Shown: one piece after another, positions 10,067 to 19,619 of the stretch
Layout of the letters: the number at the start of each line of letters is the position of its first letter
Numbering within the stretch: the stretch's first letter is position 1
From: Oceanospirillum multiglobuliferum
GTDB taxonomy: Bacteria > Pseudomonadota > Gammaproteobacteria > Pseudomonadales > Halomonadaceae
Length of the DNA: 64,000 nucleotides
Assembly (NCBI RefSeq): GCF_900167095.1
Contig: NZ_FUXG01000007.1
Span: 91,935 to 155,934, forward strand
Direction of reading: 5' to 3'
The notes under the pieces: model-generated
The model's database searches: none
The model's input: only the letters and a program-made list of their open reading frames with translations
Told to the model about the DNA's origin: nothing
Program-made: the position numbers and the translations under genes

Positions 10067-10101
10067 TAGTACGCAGAGAGAGAAATCTATTTCAATGTAA
10101 C

Positions 10102-11169
10102 TTACCAGCTAAATGAAGCACCTAGTGCTAACTGTGTTGTATCTTTAGATGCTGTTAATGACATCACGTCATACTCAGCAACTAATTTTAGGCTTTCGTT
10201 AACATCATAGAATACTGCCGCCGCATCCAACTCTTTCTTAGAACCGCTAAAGTCAGTCTCACCGTGAGACAGCACTAATTTTGTTGCCCCCATAACATAA
10301 GAGCCTTGAACTAACATGCCATCACTTTTAGCTTCTGTTGCCAAAACCTGATCAGCAAGCGCAGTGCTGATACCTTTTTGATCGAAGCCTGAAACTGTGA
10401 CTTGGAAACCAGACATCGCCACACGCACACCATAAGCAACACCTGATGCGTCAACATCTGTCGCATCATTTTTCCCTGATGCTACACCTACCCATGCAGA
10501 TAGCTTCGCACCTTCAATCTCTTTTGCATAAGTTGCTTCTGCTTCTACGCGCAGTGAGTTATCGGTATTGGCTGCAGTCTGTTCTCCCGATTGAGGGTCT
10601 AACAGAGATACCGCAACCTTTAAGCCACTCATATCGTTAGTACGGTAAGTCAACTGCGCTTTAGGCACAGCATAAGGGTAACCTGTTGAAATATTACCAA
10701 AAGTCACGCCGCCTGTGTTCTGCATAGGTAGACCTGTGCCAAACAACAGTTCATCATTGAAGACATTAGAGCGCGCATAGATACCAAAATCTTTACCAAA
10801 TAGTACCTGACCAAAGCTGCCATCAACTGTTGCGTAGAACTGGCGAACATCAATCGCTGTATCGGTAACATTATTGCTACCATCATTAATGGTCACCCAG
10901 AATGAAGAACGACCACCCAATGTTAGGTCGCCCGCTTGCTTGCTGACATTAAAGCCGATGTAGTTAGGCAAAAAACCCATACGCACTCGGGTTTGCGTTT
11001 CTTGAGTCTGCTTATCATCAGTGTGTGTCAGAAAAGTGTTGAAATGGCCATCTGCAGAAAAGCTAGTGCCATTTTGATCATACAGAGACACCGCAGCCTG
11101 AGCCTGAGAGGCAACCGCGATGGATAAGGCGATAGGAGATAGTGCTAAAAGGATTCTGTTACGTTGCAT
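10102..11169 (-). CDS. outer-membrane porin (Gram-negative general porin family)
   Basis: Trimeric beta-barrel porin for small hydrophilic solutes, predicted in the outer membrane. The 355-residue protein starts with a signal peptide (ALSPIALSIAVASQAQA|A). The body has alternating beta-strand patterns, the FGKDFG motif typical of Neisseria/Pseudomonas-type porins (SFGQVLFGKDFGIY), and a C-terminal strand ending ALGASFSW with an aromatic last residue, as needed for BAM recognition. Substrate specificity cannot be read. The gene stands alone between LysR and btuF. Confidence 0.88.
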   Translation of the reverse strand: MQRNRILLALSPIALSIAVASQAQAAVSLYDQNGTSFSADGHFNTFLTHTDDKQTQETQTRVRMGFLPNYIGFNVSKQAGDLTLGGRSSFWVTINDGSNNVTDTAIDVRQFYATVDGSFGQVLFGKDFGIYARSNVFNDELLFGTGLPMQNTGGVTFGNISTGYPYAVPKAQLTYRTNDMSGLKVAVSLLDPQSGEQTAANTDNSLRVEAEATYAKEIEGAKLSAWVGVASGKNDATDVDASGVAYGVRVAMSGFQVTVSGFDQKGISTALADQVLATEAKSDGMLVQGSYVMGATKLVLSHGETDFSGSKKELDAAAVFYDVNESLKLVAEYDVMSLTASKDTTQLALGASFSW

Positions 11170-11363
11170 AATACGCTCACTGTATATTGTTATTTTTGTT
11201 CACATTGCCCTGAGGCAAGATGATTATTTGCAATAACCGTTGGGCGGCATATCAAGCTTTGAGTCTAATTATCTTGTACTTTACGATATAGCTATTTAGG
11301 TGATAAAAGGACTACATCTAATAGCCATAGTAAGTGGCTTCTCGGCCTATTTTCCTGAAATAA

Positions 11364-12254
11364 CTACAGTCCACTTTGCATTTCAGCAATCATCCAGTCT
11401 TTGAACACCTTCATACCATAAGAGAGTGGGCGCTGCTTTTGATACACCAAATAAAAAGATTTATGTGTATCCAGCTTAATATCAAATGGCATGATCAATT
11501 TCCCCTGCTCAATTTCACGAGAGGTCAGTGTACTGTCTGCTAGCGCAACACCTAAACTTTCCTGAGCGGCACCTGTTGCAAGCTGGCTACTAGATAACTG
11601 CAATCCTCTGCTGAAGCCTTTATATTCTACCCCTGCCAGTTGCAGCCATTCCGGCCATTCATAGGCCCGCTTGCTAACATGGATTAATGTATGGTGGCGT
11701 AAATCTGCAGGCTCGTTCAGTGGATGTCGCCCTTTTAATAACGCTGGACTACAGACAGGCACTAGCCAAACATTTCTCAGAAAATGTACTTCAATGTCAT
11801 GCCAATCACCATGACCAAAATACACTGCCATATCGGTATTTTGCTTATTGAAGTCGATCAAGCCAGAAGATGCACTGATTTGCAGCTCAACATCTGGATA
11901 GAGTGCCTGAAATCTTGTCATACGAGGCATCAACCAACGAATCAAAAAGTTGGGTGCAACGCTAATGGTCACAGTATCGCGCTCAGGATTCGCTGTTAAC
12001 CTATAAGTAGCGGCTTCAATTTCATCTAAAGCACTTCGTACAGATTGTAAGTATTGAGCGCCTGCCGCGGTTAGCTCAACTTTGCGTTTATTACGGCGAA
12101 ATAAACTTAAGCCCAGATAAGTTTCTAAGCTTTTTATTTGATGACTGACAGCTGACGCAGTGAGAAATAGCTCTTCAGCAGCTATTGCAAAGCTTTCATT
12201 GCGGGCTGCGGCTTCAAAGATACGAATGGCATTCATTGGGGGGAGTCGGCGCAT
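11364..12254 (-). CDS. LysR-family transcriptional regulator, GcvA-like
   Basis: A 296-residue LysR regulator. The N-terminal winged helix-turn-helix (residues 1-65: LPPMNAIRIFEAAARNESF...ASAVSHQIKSLETYLGLSLF) closely resembles GcvA/AmpR-type regulators; the C-terminal co-inducer domain follows (TISVAPNFLIRWLMPRMTRFQ). GcvA-like proteins often control amino-acid catabolism or beta-lactamase genes, but no such target is adjacent. It is divergent from a 61-codon small gene, a typical position for its target. Confidence 0.9.
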   Translation of the reverse strand: MRRLPPMNAIRIFEAAARNESFAIAAEELFLTASAVSHQIKSLETYLGLSLFRRNKRKVELTAAGAQYLQSVRSALDEIEAATYRLTANPERDTVTISVAPNFLIRWLMPRMTRFQALYPDVELQISASSGLIDFNKQNTDMAVYFGHGDWHDIEVHFLRNVWLVPVCSPALLKGRHPLNEPADLRHHTLIHVSKRAYEWPEWLQLAGVEYKGFSRGLQLSSSQLATGAAQESLGVALADSTLTSREIEQGKLIMPFDIKLDTHKSFYLVYQKQRPLSYGMKVFKDWMIAEMQSGL

Positions 12255-12461
12255 ACTAGTCTGTCGCTTTTAGGGTCAGGCTTAATAGTAAATGACAAAT
12301 TAATGATTGGTTAGTTTTTTTCATCAATCAGGTTAAAAAAGGTCGTTTGTTTCCCTATAAGAATCGCTCTACCATAGCGACATACTTTAGATCGACCACA
12401 AATAAGTAAGTGCTCGAAACTAGCTAAAGCCCTTATTCTATCGGATATACAGGACAATATT

Positions 12462-12647
12462 ATGAACCACGAAATCAAAAAAGACAGCCTTGGCAATGTT
12501 GATGTTGAATTTTATATTGCAAAGGCAAAAGCAGAGCGTGATGCTGCCATTTCAACTTTTTTCACCAATCTGCAAGCGGATATTATGCGCAAAGTGAGCT
12601 TTAAACTGCCTAAAATCAACTTGAACTTTGGCCGTCATGCACACTAA
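12462..12647 (+). CDS. small hypothetical protein divergent from LysR
   Basis: A 61-residue protein with no signal peptide, rich in charged and Ala residues in the middle (FYIAKAKAERDAAISTFF), which forms a likely amphipathic helix, and ending in a basic stretch with FGRHAH. The AGGA ribosome binding site sits 8 bases before the ATG, supporting translation. It faces the LysR gene with about 207 bases between the two starts. The layout (VxFYIxxAxxxRxxA then a short basic tail) recalls small proteins annotated as the RSP_7527 family, but I am not certain. Function unknown. Confidence 0.6.
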   Translation: MNHEIKKDSLGNVDVEFYIAKAKAERDAAISTFFTNLQADIMRKVSFKLPKINLNFGRHAH

Positions 12648-13006
12648 TTATTAAGCTAGACAATAACGGCAATGCAGTAAAATATTTCTAGAAGAGTGTA
12701 CCGCCTGATGGCAGAGCAATAACAAGCAAGATACTTCTGTCAGATACAACCGCTATACTTACAGCTGTAAATGGGTTGCTTTCTTTTGATACAAGCAACC
12801 CATCATGTTCTATCCCTCACTATGATTCCTTTTCCCCATCCTTTTTCATCTTGAAATTACTATTCTAGCTTGAAAAAACTAGGGTTTACCCTAGTAACGA
12901 AAATCATTTCCATTGTCTATGTTTACTTCAGATGCGCCATAAATAGTATTTTTACTCTAACCATGGCTGCATATTTCTAGAATTTGTCATTAACAGGAGT
13001 AATGTG
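12648..13006. other. intergenic region before chemoreceptor gene
   Basis: About 359 bases without a gene. It holds a strong inverted repeat (12771-12803) and, at its end, the AGGAG ribosome binding site (12995-12999) of the chemoreceptor. No other feature is seen. Confidence 0.5.
12771..12803. terminator. inverted repeat, likely terminator of the small gene
   Basis: Perfect 11-bp stem ATGGGTTGCTT / AAGCAACCCAT with an 11-nt loop. No clear U-tract follows, and it lies 124 bases after the small gene's stop, so terminator function is a guess. Confidence 0.45.
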
Positions 13007-14686
13007 ATGACAACCCAAACATCAGACTCGCACTATGATGAAACACTAAAAGAAACTCCCTTCAAACTCCGGCTATCGCTAGGATTTATGGTACCACTAG
13101 CCACTTTATTGATATTAGGCATTATTGCGCTTTGGGGCATTAAGGAGGTCTCCGCAGGTTTAGAAACCGTTTACAAAGATCGTGTTGTGCCGCTAAGCAG
13201 CCTCAAAGTTATCTCAGATGATTATGCGGTATTGATCATTGACAGTATCAATAAAGCAGATAACGGTATGATCACCGCTGAGAACGCTTATCAGAAAATT
13301 CAGCAGGCTGAACAACGTATACAAGGAATATGGGCAGCATACCTTAAAACAGAACTCACTCCCGAAGAAAGCCAGCTGGCGACAGAGGCAGAAATTCTTT
13401 TTGCTGTCGCAGACGCAGCTGTTCAGCAAGCGTCAACACAGTTGAAAAACCTCTCTGGTATCACGACTCATCAACTAAGTGAGCTTAATGGCCCAATGTA
13501 TCTTGCGGTAGATCCTGTCAGCGAGAAAATCAACCAATTAGTTGCATTACAATTAAAGGTTGCAAAACAAGAATATTTGAAAGCAAACGCTCACTACGCA
13601 GAAGTTCGTAACATTATCATTGCACTACTATCCACTGCATTTTTAGGCAGTTTAGCCGCAGGCATTTATATTATTACCTGTGTTTCCCGCCAGCTAGGGG
13701 AGGAGCCAGAGCGAGTTCGGGTACTAACATCAAGAGTTGCCAAGGGCGACCTAACAATACCAACTGATCACAATAGCCATCCAGATAGTATCATGGTCGC
13801 TGTGAGCGCAATGGCTAAAGACCTTGAACAAGTTGTGCAAAATGTCAAAAACTCTACCCAGGAAATTGCAACCCTAGGCACTCAACTACACCAAAGAACA
13901 GAAGCAACCCGACAGCTCTTGCAAATACAAAGTGATGAAACACAGCAGATATCTAGCGCGATGACAGAGATGAATGCCACAGTTCATGAAGTTGCCAGCA
14001 GCGCCACAATGGCTGCTCAGGCAAGCCACAAGGTAGAACATGAGATGGAAAAAGGGCTTGTTGTAATCGAAAAAAGTATAAACAGCGTACACCATCTCGC
14101 TGCAGAGGTTAACCAATCAGCTTTAGTGATTAGTAAGCTTGCTGAAGATAGTGAGCAGGTTGAAACTATTCTAAGTGTTATTGGAGGCATTGCGGAACAA
14201 ACAAATTTGCTTGCCTTAAATGCTGCAATTGAGGCAGCAAGGGCCGGAGAGCAAGGTCGAGGATTTGCAGTTGTAGCGGATGAGGTGCGCACATTAGCAA
14301 GCCGTACACACCAATCAACAGAGCAGATTCATACTATGATTTGTCGCATACAAGAGGGTGTCGCGAGCGCTGTTAAGGTGATGCGCAATAATGAAGCAGT
14401 TGCCAAACAATCTGTACTATTGACAGAGTCTACTCGGCAAAGCCTGTATGAAATTAACCTTTCCGTAAAAACTGTTAATGATATGAATACCCAAATTGCG
14501 AGTGCAGCTGAAGAGCAAAGCTTAGTCTCTGAAGAGATTCACCGTAATATTGCTGCGATTAATGATATTACATTACAAAGTAACGAAGCGTTCAATGAGG
14601 TTTGGCAAGCAGCGAGCAACTTAATGTCAATGGCTGAAAACTTAGAAGCTCAAGTCAGCTATTTCAAGTTAAAGCCTAACCAGTGA
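13007..14686 (+). CDS. methyl-accepting chemotaxis protein with four-helix-bundle sensor
   Basis: Transmembrane chemoreceptor of 559 residues. Order: TM1 (~residues 28-48, [16 protein letters not shown]), a mostly helical periplasmic region of about 150 residues (4HB-like), TM2 (~206-228), a HAMP of the [10 protein letters not shown] type, and a cytoplasmic signalling domain with the hairpin tip [21 protein letters not shown] use the ATG at 13007; AGGAG lies 7 bases upstream, and the in-frame GTG at 13004 is less well placed. No CheR-binding pentapeptide is seen at the C-terminus (YFKLKPNQ). Ligand unknown. No che genes are nearby. Confidence 0.93.
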   Translation: MTTQTSDSHYDETLKETPFKLRLSLGFMVPLATLLILGIIALWGIKEVSAGLETVYKDRVVPLSSLKVISDDYAVLIIDSINKADNGMITAENAYQKIQQAEQRIQGIWAAYLKTELTPEESQLATEAEILFAVADAAVQQASTQLKNLSGITTHQLSELNGPMYLAVDPVSEKINQLVALQLKVAKQEYLKANAHYAEVRNIIIALLSTAFLGSLAAGIYIITCVSRQLGEEPERVRVLTSRVAKGDLTIPTDHNSHPDSIMVAVSAMAKDLEQVVQNVKNSTQEIATLGTQLHQRTEATRQLLQIQSDETQQISSAMTEMNATVHEVASSATMAAQASHKVEHEMEKGLVVIEKSINSVHHLAAEVNQSALVISKLAEDSEQVETILSVIGGIAEQTNLLALNAAIEAARAGEQGRGFAVVADEVRTLASRTHQSTEQIHTMICRIQEGVASAVKVMRNNEAVAKQSVLLTESTRQSLYEINLSVKTVNDMNTQIASAAEEQSLVSEEIHRNIAAINDITLQSNEAFNEVWQAASNLMSMAENLEAQVSYFKLKPNQ

Positions 14687-14739
14687 TAGCGCCTATGATT
14701 ACACCTGCTGTTTGATAATGAACAAAAAGCACCTCAAAG

Positions 14740-16194
14740 TTAGTGCCTAATATTCATGCAGTTAGGCATTAACTTTACAAGCAGTTCAAGCTGCTGTTTT
14801 GCAATATTAACCTCATCTACCCCTGTAGTAAGCGACCAGCCCGCATTCACTCGAAAACAGTCTTGATAGAGTGGTAAGGTAGAAAATGCGGGCCCTATAC
14901 GAATATCTAAACTCTGCTCACAAGCTGCCCGCCATAAAGCTTGGCTATTGAGGTTTGGAACTTGAAGCCACAAAACCAAACCGCCAGTGGGACTACTAAT
15001 TGCCGTTTCTATTGGTAAGCGCTCTGATAGAAAGGCTCGGTATTCTCTAATATTTTGCTGAAGCCTCAAGCGAGTTTTCTGTAAATGGCTGTGATACTGC
15101 CCGCTATTAATAAAGTCTGCTAAACCTGCCTGCACAGGCGCGCTAACACCAAAATGGCTAATCCCATGTTGCTTAAGATAAACTGGAAGGTGACGCCCCG
15201 CTAAACACCAGCCCAACCGAAAGCCAGCAGTTAGCGTCTTAGAAACAGAGCCACACCACAATACATAACCACCTTTATCCCAATACTTAGCAGGCAATGG
15301 CATAACCTTGCCATGCCCAAGCTCCATATAAATATCATCTTCAATAATGGGTATTTGATAGCGATTGGCTAATGCTGCCAGCGCCTGCTTTTGCGAAGGC
15401 GACATACTGATTCCTTGGGGGTTCATATGAGAGGTGCTAAATAAACCTGCAACAACAGTACCTTGAGCCAAGTGTTGCTCTAATTGCTCTAGGTCGATAC
15501 CTTCAGAGGTACTCGGAATCTCAACCACTCTTCGCCCCAATCCCCCTAGCAACTCTAATAAACCACTGAAACAGGGGGAGCTGATTGCAATAGCATCACC
15601 TGTACTAGAAATGGCCTCTAATGCAATCCGCACGGCATCAATACATCCATTAGCAATCACTAACTCATTGGCAGAAAAAGGAAAACCATAGTGTGCAAAG
15701 TGCTGTTCTAATGAGCGTCTCAGTGCAAGATCTCCTTGGCGATCAGGGTAACGGTGTATCTCATGACCGAGCCGCTTAAGGCCACGCTTCATACTATTGT
15801 GCAAGGCATTAGTCGGCATATCGCTAGGATTCAGTTGTGAGATACCAAGCGGCCCAGAGTATTTTGGGTGGTGCAGATCAGATTCTTGAATGGCGACATG
15901 AGTGGGACGGCTGAGAAACTGTGGTAAACAAGGTGTACGCTGTTCAGACAGCGGCAGTGCCACATAAAAACCAGACTGCGGTTTAGCAATAATCCAGCCC
16001 AGCTCCTCTAAAAGATGGTAGCAATTCAATGCGGTCGTCATGCTAACACTGAACAAACGGGAAAGGTTTCGAAGAGAGGGCATCCTAGCCCCCAGACTGA
16101 GCTTACCTTCTCTAATATCCTCGATAATCTGCTCTGCGATTACTTTGTAACGCACTTGCCACCTCTGCCATCTTAAGTAGGTACTTATTTTCAT
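14740..16194 (-). CDS. MocR-type regulator (GntR HTH fused to aminotransferase)
   Basis: A 484-residue regulator. Residues ~15-85 are a GntR-family winged helix (RMPSLRNLSRLFSVSMTTALNCYHLLEELGWI). The rest is a class I aminotransferase fold that binds PLP: the likely Schiff-base lysine lies in GSVSKTLTAGFRLGW, and NPQG and EDDIYMELG are visible. I prefer the ATG at 16194 over the TTG at 16200. It is divergent from an EamA-type exporter gene, and MocR/EamA pairs are a common regulator-target unit. A GTATAC palindrome at 16211-16216 in the shared promoter could be part of its operator. Confidence 0.9.
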   Translation of the reverse strand: MKISTYLRWQRWQVRYKVIAEQIIEDIREGKLSLGARMPSLRNLSRLFSVSMTTALNCYHLLEELGWIIAKPQSGFYVALPLSEQRTPCLPQFLSRPTHVAIQESDLHHPKYSGPLGISQLNPSDMPTNALHNSMKRGLKRLGHEIHRYPDRQGDLALRRSLEQHFAHYGFPFSANELVIANGCIDAVRIALEAISSTGDAIAISSPCFSGLLELLGGLGRRVVEIPSTSEGIDLEQLEQHLAQGTVVAGLFSTSHMNPQGISMSPSQKQALAALANRYQIPIIEDDIYMELGHGKVMPLPAKYWDKGGYVLWCGSVSKTLTAGFRLGWCLAGRHLPVYLKQHGISHFGVSAPVQAGLADFINSGQYHSHLQKTRLRLQQNIREYRAFLSERLPIETAISSPTGGLVLWLQVPNLNSQALWRAACEQSLDIRIGPAFSTLPLYQDCFRVNAGWSLTTGVDEVNIAKQQLELLVKLMPNCMNIRH

Positions 16195-16310
16195 ACTCAA
16201 GCTTTAAATTGTATACTTTTTTATTTAAAAAATTGCATCTGTGTCTCTTTTTAAATCCTCTACATACTCTACTTGTCTTAACGAGAATCAGCTCAAGCAG
16301 GAGAGAGGCA

Positions 16311-17192
16311 ATGCGCACAAAAGATTTGTTACTGGGTATATCTATTATGTGTTTATGGGGGTTTAACTTTTCAGTGATCAAACTAGGTGCTGATCAAATC
16401 AACCCCATTTTATTAACTGCACTAAGATTTACCTTTGCCACAATTCCAGCGGTCTTTTTTGTCAGACGCCCTAAAGTGGCGCTGAAGTACTTAATCGCTT
16501 ACGGATTTACTTTTGGTGTGGGTGTTTGGGGTATGATGACATCGGCTATTACTGCTGGCGTATCGGCGGGGATGGCAGGTGTTTTGATGCAACTCAGTAT
16601 AGTCTCAAGCTTATTCTTAGGTTGGTTCTACTTGAAAGAGCGAATCAGCTTTCAGAAAAAGATAGGAGCTTTACTGGCACTACTGGGATTACTCGTCAGC
16701 TTTCAATTACAAGATGGATCAGTTAACCCTACGGGCTTAGTGCTTGTGCTGATAGGCGCTTTTAGCTGGAGTCTTATCGGCTTGATTGTGAAAAAAGCGA
16801 ACACTAAAGAGATATTTGCATTTAGTGTTTGGGGGATGTTATTTGCGCCCGTGCCGCTTTTCGCACTGGCATTGCTTAATTATGGTAGCGAGGTGTTCTT
16901 ACAACTGCCTGAACAAATAAATGCGTCTGTGTGGTTTTCAGTATTGTTCCAAGCCTACCCGACTACACTTCTGGGTTACTGGTTATGGAACCGATTGATA
17001 GTACAGTACCCACTGACAACAACGGCACAACTGACCATGTTAACCCCTGTTTTTGGCATGATTGGCAGCATGATTTTTTATCAAGAAGACATTGATTCTG
17101 TTAAGTTTGCAGCTGCACTTTTAATTCTGTCTGGCCTTCTGGTTAGCCAATGGCAAAACCGCTGGTTTGGATCAAGTGTAAAACAGGCTTGA
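16311..17192 (+). CDS. EamA/DMT-family transporter, O-acetylserine/cysteine exporter-like
   Basis: Inner-membrane protein of 293 residues with about ten hydrophobic helices in two EamA halves. The opening LLLGISIMCLWGFNFSVIKL and VFFVRRPKVALKYLIAYGF align well with E. coli EamA (YdeD), which exports O-acetylserine and cysteine. The chosen ATG follows AGGAGAGAGGCA; the open frame extends upstream to 16209 but that part is not protein-like. It is divergent from the MocR gene, which probably controls it. The exported metabolite is inferred only. Confidence 0.85.
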   Translation: MRTKDLLLGISIMCLWGFNFSVIKLGADQINPILLTALRFTFATIPAVFFVRRPKVALKYLIAYGFTFGVGVWGMMTSAITAGVSAGMAGVLMQLSIVSSLFLGWFYLKERISFQKKIGALLALLGLLVSFQLQDGSVNPTGLVLVLIGAFSWSLIGLIVKKANTKEIFAFSVWGMLFAPVPLFALALLNYGSEVFLQLPEQINASVWFSVLFQAYPTTLLGYWLWNRLIVQYPLTTTAQLTMLTPVFGMIGSMIFYQEDIDSVKFAAALLILSGLLVSQWQNRWFGSSVKQA

Positions 17193-17270
17193 ATACAGAC
17201 ATTAAGAGACAGTTTACAGATGAGGTTATAAGATTTTTTTTGAAGATTAAGCTAAGAGCGCTGCTGAATT

Positions 17271-17308
17271 AAAACTATCAGAGACATAAGTTAGTCTCTG
17301 ATAGTTTT
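17271..17308. terminator. bidirectional rho-independent terminator
   Basis: Perfect 15-bp stem AAAACTATCAGAGAC / GTCTCTGATAGTTTT with an 8-nt loop between the convergent EamA-type gene and the next chemoreceptor gene. T-rich ends occur on both strands. Confidence 0.88.
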
Positions 17309-17329
17309 AGCAAGGGCTTTTATGGGCTT

Positions 17330-19372
17330 TTAGTATTTAAAGCGCTGCACGCTCTTTGTAAGATGCTGGGCAACCTCTTGAATTTGCTGGCTACTGCTAG
17401 CTGTTTCTTTAGCGCCTTGCAGTGCTTGTTCCGCAACATCATTAATTTGCTGAATATTGCGTAGCAGCTCTTCAGTTGTTGCTGACTGCTCTTCAGTTGC
17501 AGAGGCGATCTGCATATTCATCCCTGTAATTTGCTTCATCTCATCTTCGATTTGTAGCAATGCTTGGCGAGACTTTTCAACCTCACTCACACTTTCTGTT
17601 GATCGACCTTGGCTGCGTCGCATCTGCTGAACAGCTGTTTCGGTTTGTTGCTGCAATTTGGCAATGGTGTCTTCAATTTCCTGTGTCGAGCTATGGGTTC
17701 TAGTCGCAAGTGTTCTAACTTCGTCAGCTACAACCGCAAAGCCACGACCATGCTCACCTGCGCGGGCAGCTTCAATCGCAGCATTCAGTGCTAATAGGTT
17801 GGTTTGATCCGCAATCTCTCGAATAACATGAATAACAGCGCCAATCTCTTGGCTTCCTTTTTCCAGTTCAGCAATTGCATCTGCGGCACTTTGAATATCT
17901 TGTGCTTGTAGTTGGATGCTTTTCACTACGCCATCAACAATTTTTAAGCCATCTGAAACTTGACGATTACCTTTTTGCGCTGAGTCAGAAGCTTGCTGTG
18001 CACTGCCAGCAACCTCTAGTACTGTCGCATTCATCTCATTCATTGCCGAGGCTACCATATCTACTTCTCGACGTTGAGACTCTGAGCCTGATTTTGCATC
18101 TTGGCTGTGCTGCTCCAGCTGGGTTGAAATGCTGGCCATTAACTCACTACGTTGCGCGATATCTGAGACCAAGGTTCTAATTTTCTCGGCAAAGGTATTA
18201 AAAGCTCGGCTTAGTGTTGCCACTTCATCTTTACCGTTAACCTCTAATCGACGAGTCAAATCACCATCACCATTGGCAATATCATCCAGTGCTTTAGCCA
18301 AATGACCCAATGGGCTAGAGATGCTTTTTGCAACTGCAACAATCACAACCACAAGCAATACTAAGGCACCCAAACAGATAAGAAGAATATGATTGACTAA
18401 CTCGTCAGCTTCCTCTGTTACCTTACTCATTGGCACTGCAACCGCTAAGTTCCAATGGTAGCCAGTATCAGCCAAGTCAATTCGATCGTTAAGAATTAAA
18501 GTACTGCCGTCAAATAGAGGCGTATTAGTTTCAACGTCAAAAGATGTGCCAGAACGGATGGAAGCTAATAAATCAGGCAATGCACTACCTGAAATATCAC
18601 CTTCTGTATCAGCTGCATTTTTACCCAGACGCTTACCATCAGGATGCGCAACTATAATGCCATTATTAGTAAATAGAGCCGCTACGCCACTTCCGTAAGG
18701 ATGAATTTTAGAGACTTCTTTTTGAATATTATCGACCAACAGGTCAACACCAACAACGCCAACAAAACGGCCATTTTCTATAATAGGTACAACGATAGAA
18801 GTAATTAAACGCTGCTGCCCTGATATTTCATAAAGATAGGGATCTAGTATCGTGGCTTTGTTACTTTTTTTCGAAAGTAAGTAATAATCGCCAGCACCCG
18901 GTGTTTCGTAATCAATGGAAGCCTCTGCAACTATTTTACCTTCAGTATCAGGGTGCCAATAAGGTACAAAGCGTCCTGTTGCATCATGTAGTGGACTATT
19001 TTTGAAACGATCATCTAAGCCATCAAACGCATTTGGTTCCCAAATAGTCCAGCTACCAATCAGCTCTGGCCGATCAATAAGGTACTGTTTAAGCAAGTTG
19101 TTGAAATACTCTCTTCTATTTGCGGGGGAAATTTGTAAACGTGCCTTAGCAACACTTGCCAAACCTTTAAGTTGTTGCAATTGCTGGTTCAGAGGTGCCA
19201 CTACCTTCTGCCCTTCTTCAGTCGCCAGTAAGTGTGCCGTATTAACGGCTTGAGCAGTACTAGTTTCCGTTACATCAGTTTTCAGAATAAGTGTAATGGC
19301 AAGCAAAATAGCCACTATTAGCGGTACTAATGTCACCATCATTTTTTTGGTCATCGACAGAGAATTCAGCAT
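17330..19372 (-). CDS. methyl-accepting chemotaxis protein with dCache sensor
   Basis: A 680-residue chemoreceptor. Order: TM1 (~12-32), a periplasmic double-Cache domain (~35-325) with [38 protein letters not shown] and [15 protein letters not shown]2 (~330-352), HAMP, then the signalling domain with [20 protein letters not shown]. The ATG at 19372 is chosen because GGAGG precedes it by 7 bases; the longer start at 19390 would place that site inside the gene. The Cache type resembles small-molecule sensors of pseudomonads, but I do not see the full amino-acid-binding motif, so the ligand is open. Confidence 0.93.
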   Translation of the reverse strand: MLNSLSMTKKMMVTLVPLIVAILLAITLILKTDVTETSTAQAVNTAHLLATEEGQKVVAPLNQQLQQLKGLASVAKARLQISPANRREYFNNLLKQYLIDRPELIGSWTIWEPNAFDGLDDRFKNSPLHDATGRFVPYWHPDTEGKIVAEASIDYETPGAGDYYLLSKKSNKATILDPYLYEISGQQRLITSIVVPIIENGRFVGVVGVDLLVDNIQKEVSKIHPYGSGVAALFTNNGIIVAHPDGKRLGKNAADTEGDISGSALPDLLASIRSGTSFDVETNTPLFDGSTLILNDRIDLADTGYHWNLAVAVPMSKVTEEADELVNHILLICLGALVLLVVVIVAVAKSISSPLGHLAKALDDIANGDGDLTRRLEVNGKDEVATLSRAFNTFAEKIRTLVSDIAQRSELMASISTQLEQHSQDAKSGSESQRREVDMVASAMNEMNATVLEVAGSAQQASDSAQKGNRQVSDGLKIVDGVVKSIQLQAQDIQSAADAIAELEKGSQEIGAVIHVIREIADQTNLLALNAAIEAARAGEHGRGFAVVADEVRTLATRTHSSTQEIEDTIAKLQQQTETAVQQMRRSQGRSTESVSEVEKSRQALLQIEDEMKQITGMNMQIASATEEQSATTEELLRNIQQINDVAEQALQGAKETASSSQQIQEVAQHLTKSVQRFKY

Positions 19373-19571
19373 TCCCCTACCTCCATGCATATTGACTTAA
19401 TGTTGCCAAAAATTTATTGGCAATAAACGGAACTTTTTTACATATATTCCTTACATAAGATAATACGCCTAAAACGAAGGATATTGTTGTAATATGAGTG
19501 ACGAAAAAATGACAAAAAGTCACCTAAAATAACCATAACTGACTATTAGGGCTATTTTAAGTGTAGAAAGC

Positions 19572-19600
19572 AGAAAGCCACGTCTCTCAACGTGGCTTCT
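19572..19600 (-). terminator. terminator after the decarboxylase gene
   Basis: The stem GCCACG / CGTGGC, extended by AGAA/TTCT with one bulge, lies 20 bases past the stop of the decarboxylase. On the minus strand it is followed by the T-rich stretch CTTTCTGCTTTCT. Confidence 0.72.
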
Positions 19601-19619
19601 GGTTTTCAATTGCTTGGTA

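Noticed and set aside
9862..10101. Possible cobalamin riboswitch before btuF
   Set aside because: I looked for the conserved B12-box and the GCCACTG end and saw only a vague GCCACC; not enough to call.
13886..14292. Repeated-looking chemoreceptor sequences at 14.2, 17.8 and 22.7 kb
   Set aside because: These are conserved signalling-domain codons shared by paralogous receptors, not a DNA repeat or duplication.
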